From positions 49,784 through 113,783 of the forward strand of contig NZ_JAHHUL010000015.1 of NCBI RefSeq assembly GCF_019008365.1: 64,000 bases of DNA, read 5' to 3'. Below the pieces are notes generated by a model that saw only the letters and a program-made list of their open reading frames with translations, was not told the DNA's origin and ran no database searches. This DNA is from Phosphitispora fastidiosa (GTDB lineage: Bacteria; Bacillota; Thermincolia; Thermincolales; UBA2595). Numbering within the stretch: the stretch's first letter is position 1; each line of letters begins with the position of its first letter. Of this stretch, positions 41,164 through 50,075 are shown in pieces. The translations under genes and the position numbers were made by a program.

Positions 41164-42798
41164 TTGATTCCCAGACATATTGTAAATTTTGATACCCGGT
41201 CTCTGCCGCAAAAAGAGACCGATTATCTCATCATCGGCAGTGGCATCGCCGGATTGTATGCTGCTTTAAAAGCCAGCGAATTTGCTGAGGTTACCCTGCT
41301 CACCAAGAAGAAGATGGGTGACACCAATACGGAAAGGGCTCAGGGCGGAATTGCAGCCGCTATTCACAGCGCTGACTCGCCGGCTCTGCACAGGGCCGAT
41401 ACCCTGGAGGCTGGGGCCGGACTCTGTGATGTGGAAGCCGTAGAAGTGCTGGTAAATGAAGGGCCGGACCGGGTCCGGGAACTAATCGAGATGGGCGCTA
41501 ATTTTGACCGTTTGGATGGTGAGCTGACTTTTACCAGAGAAGCAGCTCACAGCCGCCGGAGGATCCTGCATGCAGGCGATTTCACGGGAGAGGAAATCCA
41601 AAACACCCTTGCCAGAAGGATACTAAGCGAAAACAAGGTGCATTTTCTGGAAGACCATATGGTGATAGACCTGCTTACTGATGGGAACAAATGCTATGGC
41701 GCTCTGGTATGGGACAACCTGGCCCAGAAGACCATTGCCTATTTTGCCAAAATCACTGTACTGGCCACAGGAGGTGCCGGACAGGTTTTCCAGAACACCA
41801 CTAACCCCGAGGTTGCCACCGGTGATGGTACGGCCCTGGCCTTTAGAGCAGGGGCTGCGGTTATGGATATGGAATTTGTACAATTCCATCCCACCGCGTT
41901 ATCTCTTCCGGGAGCCCCTCGTTTTTTAATTTCTGAGGCTGTCAGGGGGGAAGGCGCTCTCCTGAGAAATATCCATGGGGAACGTTTTATGCCCCGATAT
42001 CACCCGGGAGCGGAGCTTGCGGCAAGGGATATTGTAGCCAGATCCATATTCCGGGAAATGGCAGCTACCGGCACTACCCATGTTTTTCTTGATCTGTCAC
42101 CTATTACGGGCAAAAAAGTTAAGAAAAGATTTCCAACTATTGCCCGGACGTGTTTCCAGTATGGGATAGATATAGCCAGGGAAATGATACCTGTGGCTCC
42201 GGCTGCCCACTACATGATGGGCGGCATCCAGACCAACCTTGATGGGGAGACTTCTGTTGCCGGGCTTTATGCCTGTGGGGAAGCAGCATGCCAGGGGGTT
42301 CACGGGGCTAACCGGCTGGCCAGCAATTCACTGCTCGATGGCCTGGTATTCGGCCACCGGATAGTAGACAGCAGTAAGCCTAAATTCAAAGAATGGCGGG
42401 GGCCCCATGGCCGGCACTTTAGTTATAACGAGTTGCTTGCTCCGCAATCAGACAATGTATCTCGAATTAAGGAAGTCAGGGAAGTTATCCAGCGTCTGAT
42501 GTGGGAAAATGTTGGCATTATCAGAGATGAAAATGTCCTGCGAAATGCTCTTAATTGTCTTGAACAGATGCATAACATATTTAGATTTGAGTCCGGGTGT
42601 ATGGAGGAAATGGAAACTTATAATATTCTTGTTGCTGCTACCCTAATTACCTATGCTGCGCTTACCAGAGGTGAAAGCAGGGGCGGGCACTGCAGGGTAA
42701 ACTATGGGGTCAGGGATGATGTTAACTGGAAAAAGCATATGGTAATATACCGGGATTCAGGAGGCGAAATAAGTGCATATAAACGTGAAGTTACTTGA
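41164..42798 (+). CDS. nadB: L-aspartate oxidase
   Basis: 544 residues. An FAD enzyme that makes iminoaspartate for NadA. It has DYLIIGSGIAGLYAALKASE, then TERAQGGIAAAI, VQFHPTAL, PAAHYMMGGIQTNLDG and GANRLASNSLLDGLVFG. TTG start behind GGGGAGGG; it ends inside the first codons of nadC (26-base overlap). Confidence 0.97.
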   Translation: MIPRHIVNFDTRSLPQKETDYLIIGSGIAGLYAALKASEFAEVTLLTKKKMGDTNTERAQGGIAAAIHSADSPALHRADTLEAGAGLCDVEAVEVLVNEGPDRVRELIEMGANFDRLDGELTFTREAAHSRRRILHAGDFTGEEIQNTLARRILSENKVHFLEDHMVIDLLTDGNKCYGALVWDNLAQKTIAYFAKITVLATGGAGQVFQNTTNPEVATGDGTALAFRAGAAVMDMEFVQFHPTALSLPGAPRFLISEAVRGEGALLRNIHGERFMPRYHPGAELAARDIVARSIFREMAATGTTHVFLDLSPITGKKVKKRFPTIARTCFQYGIDIAREMIPVAPAAHYMMGGIQTNLDGETSVAGLYACGEAACQGVHGANRLASNSLLDGLVFGHRIVDSSKPKFKEWRGPHGRHFSYNELLAPQSDNVSRIKEVREVIQRLMWENVGIIRDENVLRNALNCLEQMHNIFRFESGCMEEMETYNILVAATLITYAALTRGESRGGHCRVNYGVRDDVNWKKHMVIYRDSGGEISAYKREVT

Positions 42799-43654
42799 TG
42801 AAATAATCGCCGGGGCGATAAAGGAAGATGTTGGGACAGGGGACCTGACCACAATGAGTACTGTGCCTGAAGGCGCTGTTACCGAAGGGTATATTTATGC
42901 CAAGGAAACCGGTGTGATTGCAGGGACCTGGGCTGCTGAACGGGTATTTCAATTTCTCAGCCATGAAATGCAGTTTACATATAGGAAAAGAGATGGTGAC
43001 ATTGTTGAACCGGGAGATGTTATTGCCGTTATTTCCGGACCTGCAGGACCCATTTTAACAGGAGAAAGGGTAGCCCTAAATCTGCTTCAGAGACTCTCGG
43101 GCATAGCTACCCGGACAGCTGCCATTACGAATATGGTGAAAGGGTTTAACTGCATCATAGTTGATACCCGGAAAACCACCCCAGGGCTTAGGGCTTTGGA
43201 GAAATACGCCGTTACCGTCGGCGGGGGCAGAAACCACCGGTTTGGCCTTTATGATGGGATCCTAATTAAAGATAATCACATCAAGGTAGCCGGAGGGATT
43301 GCAAATGCCGTGGCTATGGCTCGGGCGAAAGCGCCCCATACCCTTAAGGTTGAGGTTGAAGTAGAGGACCTTAAAGGGGTTTGTGAGGCCCTGGAAGCAG
43401 GCGCTGATATCATTATGCTTGATAATATGGATTTTGAGGCAGTCAGCGAAGCAGTCAAGCTGATTAACCACAGGGCTCAGGTAGAAGTATCCGGTGGAGT
43501 AACCGAGGACACGGCAGCAGGGTATGCCCGCGCCGGAGCTGATATTATTTCTATGGGCGCTCTGACACATTCCGTGAAATCCCTGGACATCAGCCTGGAT
43601 ATCCGGGAGATAAAGATTAGACCCCGGAGTCAGGAGGCAGGAGTCAGGAGTTAG
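42773..43654 (+). CDS. nadC: Nicotinate-nucleotide pyrophosphorylase (quinolinate phosphoribosyltransferase)
   Basis: 293 residues. It converts quinolinate and PRPP to nicotinate mononucleotide. Signatures: IKEDVGTGDLTTMS, LNLLQRLSGIAT, DTRKTTPGLRALEKYAV, GGGRNHRFGLYDGILIKDNH and DIIMLDNMDFEAV. The last ~10 residues (RSQEAGVRS) are encoded by an AGGAGTN heptamer repeat that runs through the stop codon, so the C-terminus may vary between strains. GTG start with GGAGG. Confidence 0.96.
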   Translation: MHINVKLLDEIIAGAIKEDVGTGDLTTMSTVPEGAVTEGYIYAKETGVIAGTWAAERVFQFLSHEMQFTYRKRDGDIVEPGDVIAVISGPAGPILTGERVALNLLQRLSGIATRTAAITNMVKGFNCIIVDTRKTTPGLRALEKYAVTVGGGRNHRFGLYDGILIKDNHIKVAGGIANAVAMARAKAPHTLKVEVEVEDLKGVCEALEAGADIIMLDNMDFEAVSEAVKLINHRAQVEVSGGVTEDTAAGYARAGADIISMGALTHSVKSLDISLDIREIKIRPRSQEAGVRS

Positions 43655-43730
43655 GAGTAAGGAATAAGGAGTCAGGAGTAAGGAATAAGGAATAAGGAGT
43701 TAGGAGTAAGGAGTTAGGAGTCAGGAGTCA
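43626..43730 (+). repeat. Heptanucleotide tandem repeat across the nadC 3' end
   Basis: Fifteen uninterrupted 7-bp units of the type GGAGTCA (variants GGAGTTA, GGAGTAA, GGAATAA, GGAGGCA). The first four encode the end of nadC and its stop codon; the rest are non-coding. Confidence 0.95.
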
Positions 43731-43782
43731 GTGAGCCGCCGTGTTATTAACGCTACTTTTATTATTTAAGTGCACAGTATGT

Positions 43783-43814
43783 TTGTTAACTGCAAGGGAA
43801 GAAGTAGTTGACAA
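43783..43814 (+). promoter_or_regulatory. BirA operator in front of birA
   Basis: TTGTTAACT (43783-43791) and AGTTGACAA (43806-43814) form an inverted repeat with a 14-bp spacer, like the Firmicute BirA box. The right half overlaps the -35 of the birA promoter, which fits autorepression. Confidence 0.65.
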
Positions 43815-43837
43815 TATACTGTTTTGTATTTTATAAT
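43808..43837 (+). promoter_or_regulatory. Sigma-A promoter of birA
   Basis: TTGACA (43808-43813), 18 bp, TATAAT (43832-43837). About 20 bases before the birA ATG. Confidence 0.85.
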
Positions 43838-43858
43838 GAATTCATAGTGAGGTGTGGT

Positions 43859-44827
43859 ATGAAGGGTCAGATAGTATCCCTGCTGAAAAAAAGATGTCCG
43901 GAATATGTTTCCGGGGAAGAAATAAGCCAGATCCTGGGGGTATCCCGGACTGCAATCTGGAAACATATCAAGAAGCTGAAGGAAGATGGCTACCGGATAG
44001 AGTCGCATTCCAGAATCGGTTACAGGCTGGTGCATGTTCCTGACCGTTTATTCACACATGAGCTTGAAGGGTTGTTAACAGGGAAGTTGATTGGAAGTTA
44101 CATAGTATATCGTGAAACAGTCAATTCTACCAACGACCTGGCAAAAGAGCTGGCCAGGGAAGGCGCGGAGAGCGGAACTGTTGTGATTGCTGAGGAGCAG
44201 ACCGGTGGTAAGGGCAGGATGGGCCGAAAATGGCATTCCCCCGAAGGGGAGGGGTTATGGTTTTCCGTAATCCTGAGGCCTCCTATCAGCCCCAGTGAGG
44301 CTCCAAAAATTACTCTGGTGGCAGCTGTTGCGCTGGCTAAGGCAATCAGGGAATTAAACGGTATCGAAGCCGGGATAAAGTGGCCTAATGATATTTTGAT
44401 CTCAGGGCGCAAGCTGGCAGGAATCCTTACCGAGATGAGTGCGGAAATCGACAGGGTTAATTATGTGATTGTTGGAATCGGTGTCAATGTAAATCTTGAC
44501 AGTGAAAAGCTGGCTGAAGGGCTGTCGGAAACGGCTACTTTTATTGAAAAAGAGAGTTGTGGGCAGGTATCACGTCTGAGATTGTTATCCGGAATCCTAG
44601 ACCGTTTTGATGTACTTTATGAAGAGTTCATTAATGGTCATTTCAGCAGCATTCTATCGTTGTGGAAGGAAATGTCTGTTACCATAAACCGCTGGGTTAG
44701 GGTAACTTCTATTGCAGGCGTTGATGAAGGAATAGCCTTTGACATTGATGCAGAAGGGGCGCTTCTGCTGATGAAAAAAGATGGTTCCATGAAGAGGGTT
44801 CTTTCAGGGGATGTTACTCTGCGTTAG
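43859..44827 (+). CDS. birA: Biotin-[acetyl-CoA carboxylase] ligase / biotin repressor
   Basis: 322 residues, the bifunctional form. Residues 1-62 are a winged HTH (SGEEISQILGVSRTAIWKHI). The ligase follows with TNDLAKELAREGAESGTVVI, GGKGRMGRKWHSPEGEGLWF (biotinyl-AMP loop), KWPNDILISGRKLAGIL and a C-terminal SH3-like domain. It attaches biotin to carboxylases and, as biotinyl-AMP complex, represses transcription. ATG 43859 is chosen from the Shine-Dalgarno AGGTGTGG; upstream frame overlaps the promoter. Confidence 0.96.
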   Translation: MKGQIVSLLKKRCPEYVSGEEISQILGVSRTAIWKHIKKLKEDGYRIESHSRIGYRLVHVPDRLFTHELEGLLTGKLIGSYIVYRETVNSTNDLAKELAREGAESGTVVIAEEQTGGKGRMGRKWHSPEGEGLWFSVILRPPISPSEAPKITLVAAVALAKAIRELNGIEAGIKWPNDILISGRKLAGILTEMSAEIDRVNYVIVGIGVNVNLDSEKLAEGLSETATFIEKESCGQVSRLRLLSGILDRFDVLYEEFINGHFSSILSLWKEMSVTINRWVRVTSIAGVDEGIAFDIDAEGALLLMKKDGSMKRVLSGDVTLR

Positions 44828-44874
44828 CCCCATTAATAAGTTTACTTTGAAGCACAGGTTTTTTTTTGCTTGCA

Positions 44875-44905
44875 TTGTAAACCGATAAAAAAAACAGGTT
44901 AACAA
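44875..44905 (+). promoter_or_regulatory. BirA operator in front of bioY
   Basis: TTGTAAACC (44875-44883), 13 bp, GGTTAACAA (44897-44905): close match to the Firmicute BirA box. It ends 14 bases before the bioY start, next to its Shine-Dalgarno. Confidence 0.8.
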
Positions 44906-44919
44906 AAGGAGCATTAATT

Positions 44920-45486
44920 ATGAAAATTTCTGTTAAAGAGATGGCTCTTGTGTCTATGTTTGCAGCCCTGGCCTGTGCGGGGGGCCTGATTCTGAGGTTT
45001 GGTGGGGATGTTGTGGTGCCGTTCAGCATCCTGCCTTTTGTCACCATGCTGGCAGGAGTCCTTCTGGGAGGAAGGCTGGGGGCTTTGAGTATGATGGTTT
45101 ATCTGGTTATCGGCTTTTTGGGAATACCGGTTTTCGCAACTGCTCCCTATGGGGGGGTGACTTACCTGGTCAAACCAACTGCCGGATTCCTGTTTGGTTT
45201 TGTCGGCGCTGCCTATGTTACCGGAAAAGTAAGCGAAAGGATAGGCAAAAATACCATGTGGAGTTACATCATAGCATCATTTGCCGGAATAGGAGTCCTA
45301 TATCTGGTCGGCATTCCGTATTTCTATATACTGATGAACTTTTATCTGGGCAAAGCCATGACTGCATGGACAGTAATCCAGTATGTTTTTGTGCCCTTTA
45401 TCTTGTCAGACCTGATTAAAGCAGTTGTTGTATCTGTAATAGCAGTTCCTATTGCCAGGCAGGTAAAAATACGGACATTGGGTTAG
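44920..45486 (+). CDS. bioY: Biotin transporter BioY
   Basis: 188 residues with about six membrane helices. This is the substrate-binding S component of the ECF biotin importer. Typical stretches: ISVKEMALVSMFAALACAGG, FVTMLAGVLLGGRLGALSMM and YLVKPTAGFLFGFVGAAYV. The BirA box upstream confirms biotin control. It is convergent with the aminotransferase-AAR fusion gene, and their ends overlap by four bases without a terminator between them. Confidence 0.96.
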   Translation: MKISVKEMALVSMFAALACAGGLILRFGGDVVVPFSILPFVTMLAGVLLGGRLGALSMMVYLVIGFLGIPVFATAPYGGVTYLVKPTAGFLFGFVGAAYVTGKVSERIGKNTMWSYIIASFAGIGVLYLVGIPYFYILMNFYLGKAMTAWTVIQYVFVPFILSDLIKAVVVSVIAVPIARQVKIRTLG

Positions 45487-48179
45487 GCTTTTCTCCGTAC
45501 ATCTATACAGCGCGCGTTTTTCCTGGCAGCTTCAGCTATTTCCGTAGTTATCGCACCCTTTTTATTTTGCGGTATGGCCAGTTCGAAACCATGTGTCCGC
45601 GCCAGGCTCTTAAGGTAGTATATGTCTTCGACCGGCAGCTTTAGACCGATACTGAAGTCACGATAGTCACCCTCCAAGGCCAGGAGCATTGTTTCTGACA
45701 GGCAGGCCAGATTCATTCCGGGGTCATAGCCGATATTCTGCCCAAAGCAGATTTTGTCGGGGTATTTAACCAGGCCGCCTTCAATGACCAGGACATCCTT
45801 GCGGCTGCTGAGCACAGACTGGGACACATCTGCCGGGCGGGCGACATCACAGATGACACAACCCTGTTTTAGGTATTCCGGCATAATCAGGTCAGATGTC
45901 GAACTTGAGGCCGTAATTACCAGGTCTGATTGCAGCAGCGCCTGCCTGATATTCACAGTAGTCTTAATTGGCGGGCTGCTGAATTTGCCGGACCGGGCTA
46001 AGTTATTATTTATAAATTCATAAAATGAAAAAGGTAAATCCCCTTTGACGGCGTTTCTAAGGTTTTCCACCTGCCGGGGGTCTGAACTGTTTAGGCAGCT
46101 GATAAACCCTTTCAGCCATTTGGCAATTCCTTTCTGTTGGTCAAGTGAGGTATTGTCTTTTACTAAATCGGTGATTACATATCCATATATTTCATTAGCG
46201 AGCTTTTCCAGCCTGCGCAGGCTGGTTTTCTCTTTACCCGGGTTACCCACCAGGTAAAGCTGCCCTGCTTCTCGTGCCAGCATAATGGCACAGACCCGGC
46301 CTATAGAACCGGTGGCCCCGATTACTGCTCCGGCGGCCTTTTCCGGTTTAATGTCCATCATGGAAGCGCCCTTAATCAGGGCATCAAAAGCTGTGGCCAC
46401 GGTAAAGCTGTTACCTGAGGTAATGGCGACACCCCTGCCCTGGAGGTCGGTGCCGCCCCGGCTGACAATTGATGTATATGCCCCGAGGCCTACTATTTTT
46501 GCTCCCAGGCTCTTGGCCAAATCCACGGCTTCAACCAGAGTCGATACGGCTTTTTTTCTGGACATATCCAGGAGGTGTTTTCCGCTGTAAGGCACGCCGA
46601 TTAACCAGCCTTCAGCAATTTTACCGGCTTTTGATTTGAAGGCCGGAAGGTGTACAATAACATCCGGAGTGGCTTCCAGAGAAGCCTCCCAATCCAGCAG
46701 TTTTTCCAGTTCTGTTTCGTCCAGCTTCATAAAGGAGGGGTTGTTTTTAACCATGTCCGCAACTGCTGGGTAATGAATCAGAAAAGCAAATTTTTCAGAG
46801 GGCTTTTCTCCCGGCAGCAGGGCTGAAGCTTTGACCGGCTTCCGGTATTTTCTGAAATCGGTAACCGTACCATCACTTTTCCGGCCCAGGAGGTAGCTGT
46901 ACAGTTCACTGTAATCCTGGTAATAAAGTACATTAACTACGTCTTCCAGAGCTCTGAGAGCTTGTCCGATTTGTTCTCTGCTGACTGTTAGGGCCGGCTG
47001 CAGCCTAAGAGTCATAGAATTATTCAGAAACGGGGCACACCGTACCTTATGAACATGCAGCAGGTAACCTGCCAGCAGCGCTGAAAAACCGTTCTGCTGG
47101 GCTAAATATCGAATGCTAAAAGACTCCGAACCGTCAAAGCCGTTGAATTCTACACCGACCATGAGGCCCTGCCCCCGAATTTCTTTGATTACACCGGGAT
47201 ACTTGGAGTCTATTTTTTTAAGACCGTCCACAAGATATGAACCCATCAAGGCAGCAGATTTGACCAGTGACCGGTCATTTGCTGTCAGGAGGTCAATAAC
47301 TTTGATGCCAACAGAACAGGTGAAATTATTATTGGCAAATGTGGAACTGTGCAGTTTGCCGAATCCGTCGTTCCAGGCGTGTTTTGAACTGAGGCAGACA
47401 CCCAGGGGAACCAGACCGCCGCCAAGAGCCTTGGATAAGAGCAGAATGTCAGGGCTGACTCCAGCCAGTTCACAGGCAAAAAGGCTACCTGATCTGCCCA
47501 AGCCGGTCTGGACCTCATCAACAACCAACAGGACACCGTACTCGCGGCAGATATGTTCTGCGCATTTGAGGTAGCCTTCAGAGGGGATTATAATACCACC
47601 CTCACCCTGAATAGGTTCGACAATAAAGGCTGCAATTTCACTGCCCTGGTTTTTCAGCTTTGTTTCCAAGGCTTTGGTGTCGTTAAAGGGGATGGTTTCA
47701 AATCCCGGTACAGGTGCAAAGAAGGGTTCCTGATATACGGGTCTCCCCGTAGCTGACAGAGCTCCCATAGTTTTTCCATGAAAGCTGTTATCTGCAGACA
47801 GAATTGTTTTTTTCCCCGTTGTGGAGCGCGCCAGCTTGATAGCAGTTTCCACAGCTTCGGCGCCGCTTTGACAGAAGGTGGCCTGGGCCATTTCACCCGG
47901 AGCAAGTTTAATCAGCCTTTCTGCCAGTTCTGCGGCCTTAACAGGCACAGACGGCTGGACCATTGCGGGAAGGTCTGAACCCAAAAAATCCTGCACTGCA
48001 GACGCTATTTCCGGGTGATTGTACCCGAACGGTACTGCGCCATACTGTGCAATAAAGTCCAGATATGAATTGTCCTCCCGGTCATAAAGGTATTGGCCCT
48101 GACCTTTTACATATTCGATATCCAGCTTAAAGCTTTTTAACAACCTGCCTGTTGACGGGTTTAGCAAATCCATACTCAA
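45483..48179 (-). CDS. Fusion of class III aminotransferase and acyl-ACP reductase (AAR)-like domain
   Basis: 898 residues. Residues 1-425 are a PLP class III (omega) aminotransferase: FCQSGAEAVETAIKLARSTT, SFHGKTMGALSATG, DEVQTGLGRSG with Asp221, and Lys250 in LLLSKALGGGLVPLG. Residues 463-890 follow cyanobacterial long-chain acyl-ACP reductase in order: FLIHYPAV, GLGAYTSIVSRGG, TSGNSFTVATAFDAL, Rossmann motif GATGSIG (621-627), EGGLVKYP, LACLSETMLLALEG with the catalytic-type Cys826, and DFSIG..HGFEL. AARs reduce acyl thioesters to aldehydes; an attached aminotransferase could convert the aldehyde to an amine (inference). TTG 48179 or ATG 48173 may be the start. Last gene behind the three VWA genes, 97 bases from them with AT-rich spacing. 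Confidence 0.85.
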   Translation of the reverse strand: MSMDLLNPSTGRLLKSFKLDIEYVKGQGQYLYDREDNSYLDFIAQYGAVPFGYNHPEIASAVQDFLGSDLPAMVQPSVPVKAAELAERLIKLAPGEMAQATFCQSGAEAVETAIKLARSTTGKKTILSADNSFHGKTMGALSATGRPVYQEPFFAPVPGFETIPFNDTKALETKLKNQGSEIAAFIVEPIQGEGGIIIPSEGYLKCAEHICREYGVLLVVDEVQTGLGRSGSLFACELAGVSPDILLLSKALGGGLVPLGVCLSSKHAWNDGFGKLHSSTFANNNFTCSVGIKVIDLLTANDRSLVKSAALMGSYLVDGLKKIDSKYPGVIKEIRGQGLMVGVEFNGFDGSESFSIRYLAQQNGFSALLAGYLLHVHKVRCAPFLNNSMTLRLQPALTVSREQIGQALRALEDVVNVLYYQDYSELYSYLLGRKSDGTVTDFRKYRKPVKASALLPGEKPSEKFAFLIHYPAVADMVKNNPSFMKLDETELEKLLDWEASLEATPDVIVHLPAFKSKAGKIAEGWLIGVPYSGKHLLDMSRKKAVSTLVEAVDLAKSLGAKIVGLGAYTSIVSRGGTDLQGRGVAITSGNSFTVATAFDALIKGASMMDIKPEKAAGAVIGATGSIGRVCAIMLAREAGQLYLVGNPGKEKTSLRRLEKLANEIYGYVITDLVKDNTSLDQQKGIAKWLKGFISCLNSSDPRQVENLRNAVKGDLPFSFYEFINNNLARSGKFSSPPIKTTVNIRQALLQSDLVITASSSTSDLIMPEYLKQGCVICDVARPADVSQSVLSSRKDVLVIEGGLVKYPDKICFGQNIGYDPGMNLACLSETMLLALEGDYRDFSIGLKLPVEDIYYLKSLARTHGFELAIPQNKKGAITTEIAEAARKNARCIDVRRKA

Positions 48180-48276
48180 AGTAATCCAGTCCCTTCAGTA
48201 GAGAATCCAAATAAAAACGGCATTATTAAATATATGCTTATATTATATATTTTAATCCAATAAAGGGAAAATAATT

Positions 48277-50022
48277 TCAATTGTACTTATACTGCTCCCA
48301 TTCCTGGGTGACCACATCTACGAGGCTGTTTTTGTCAAGCTCGTCAACAATGTAGAGATTGCCCTGACCTGTGGCAGCCAGCTCCTTCATATAATCCTCA
48401 TTGGGAATAACACCGATGCAAACCAGTCTTATTTTATTTTCTGAGATAAGCTTTGCGGCCCTTAAGGCATCCTTTTGGGCATCAGTGGTCCACAGCGGAA
48501 AGTTGGGGATACCGTCTGTTATCAGGACCAGCAGTGGGTTGCGGGCCCTTTTTCGCGTTATCAGTTCAATACTTGTGACAATACCTTTCGCCAGTGGTGT
48601 CAGCCCCTGCGGTTGTAAAGTACGAAGCCCATCCTGAAGCTTTTGGTGATTCTTGGTAAAGGGGACAACTATTCTGGCGCTCATTTCCTGAAAAGAGACC
48701 ACACTTACTTTTTCTTTTGAGGTCAGGAGAAAGTGTTCTGCCAGGTAAGAGACAGCCATAATCTTCTCGCCGACCATACTGCCGCTGCAGTCGATGGCAA
48801 TACAAGTGTCAATAGGGGCAAAAGATTTTTTCCCGAAGACCCGGAGGTCCTTTTTTTTAACTGTCATCCGGGGCTGGCCTTCTAAAAAACTGCGAGCTGA
48901 AGCGGCAACTACCGTTTCCGGAATTGCGATATCACTGTGACCTGCCCATGAAGATACCTTTTTGTGGTCGGTCAGGTGACTTTTTCGTGATTTAAGTTCT
49001 GAATGCCTATAAGTTCGGTAATTATGCCTGACTATCTGGTGTCTGCGGATAGATTTGCGGACCTGGGCTTCAAGTTCCTTCTGGTGCTCTCTGATAAAAT
49101 CCCGAATTCCTTTGCCCTCTTCGGTAAGGACGAAAGCAAAGGCGCTTTTTTTCACCATTCCTGCATTGGTTAAGTCCAACAGGGTCTGTTTAAGGTCGCC
49201 GTCACCGTGTTTCTTGGCAAAAGCACCCAAAAAAATGTTCCCGGCAGCCGAAAGTGTATCCAGAAACCTTCCGGCATCTTCAATACTTCCAAAAGCGCTT
49301 GCCAGATTCATGATAATTTGCAGCCTGTTCTGGTGTGCCCGGTACTTTTGTGCCTCTGCAGATTTGAAGCCCGGAAGGCCCAGGCCAATTCCGGGTGTAG
49401 TCTCTATTTCAATATCTTTCTTGCGGTGCACGATCTTTTCCACACGCCTGATTTCAAACCCCTGGTTGAGTATAGCCTGCTCTACTCCGTCAGCAATAAA
49501 TAAAATAGAGTCATAATGACCTGACTCCATTGATATTAAAATATGGACATGGGTCTGGGGTTTTTGCTTCTTTTCCGGAATAAGTTTTACTTTAAGGCTG
49601 GAAAGTTCAAAGATATTTCCGGAACCTCCGGATGTGCTCAAAATAATACTTTTAGTTAACTTTTTGGTCAGTTCGGTGATTTCATCCCTGGACAGGTCCG
49701 CGGACTCTTCTTCAAAAAGCTTGGTAAGGTAAGTTTCCAGTCCCTGCCATACCCGGCGGGCAATATGTACTGGGTTGAGCACAGCCGGTTCATGGAAAAC
49801 ATCCATATGAAGCAATAGGTTATCTGAAGAATTATTTAAATAATGCCTGCCCGCATCCTGGTCGGAATAAATATGGATCTCTCCGGGAGTTTGGGGGTCA
49901 TTACCATGCACTTTATGACTGATCACAGTAGTTTCTCCAAGGCGTACCCCCTGATTCTGCTTGAAATATGCTGTCAGGTAGTGTTCCAGGGTCATTCGCT
50001 GATGTCTCTCGGTGCGTTCCAT
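48277..50022 (-). CDS. VWA-domain protein, third of three tandem paralogues
   Basis: 581 residues. Residues 1-225 are an unrecognised domain (RHQRMTLEHYLTAYFKQNQG, GEIHIYSDQDAG, LHMDVFHEPA). Residues 235-310 look like a winged helix (LTNAGMVKKSAFAFVLTEEG). A strongly basic linker follows (VRKSIRRHQIVRHNYRTYRH). The VWA domain (about 400-580) has a complete MIDAS: Asp411-Ser413-Ser415, Thr475 in GLTPLAKG and Asp503 in LITDGIPN. The plan recalls Mg-chelatase D subunits, but the N-terminal part does not. ATG behind AAAGGAGG. Partner of the AAA+ ATPase upstream (inference). Confidence 0.85.
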   Translation of the reverse strand: MERTERHQRMTLEHYLTAYFKQNQGVRLGETTVISHKVHGNDPQTPGEIHIYSDQDAGRHYLNNSSDNLLLHMDVFHEPAVLNPVHIARRVWQGLETYLTKLFEEESADLSRDEITELTKKLTKSIILSTSGGSGNIFELSSLKVKLIPEKKQKPQTHVHILISMESGHYDSILFIADGVEQAILNQGFEIRRVEKIVHRKKDIEIETTPGIGLGLPGFKSAEAQKYRAHQNRLQIIMNLASAFGSIEDAGRFLDTLSAAGNIFLGAFAKKHGDGDLKQTLLDLTNAGMVKKSAFAFVLTEEGKGIRDFIREHQKELEAQVRKSIRRHQIVRHNYRTYRHSELKSRKSHLTDHKKVSSWAGHSDIAIPETVVAASARSFLEGQPRMTVKKKDLRVFGKKSFAPIDTCIAIDCSGSMVGEKIMAVSYLAEHFLLTSKEKVSVVSFQEMSARIVVPFTKNHQKLQDGLRTLQPQGLTPLAKGIVTSIELITRKRARNPLLVLITDGIPNFPLWTTDAQKDALRAAKLISENKIRLVCIGVIPNEDYMKELAATGQGNLYIVDELDKNSLVDVVTQEWEQYKYN

Positions 50023-50075
50023 GGCTCTTCCTCCTTTTGAACACCGGAAAATAATCGGAGTGGCCTGTTAGAAGG

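Noticed and set aside
43626..43730. CRISPR or direct-repeat iteron array
   Set aside because: Seven-base units without spacers; a simple sequence repeat.
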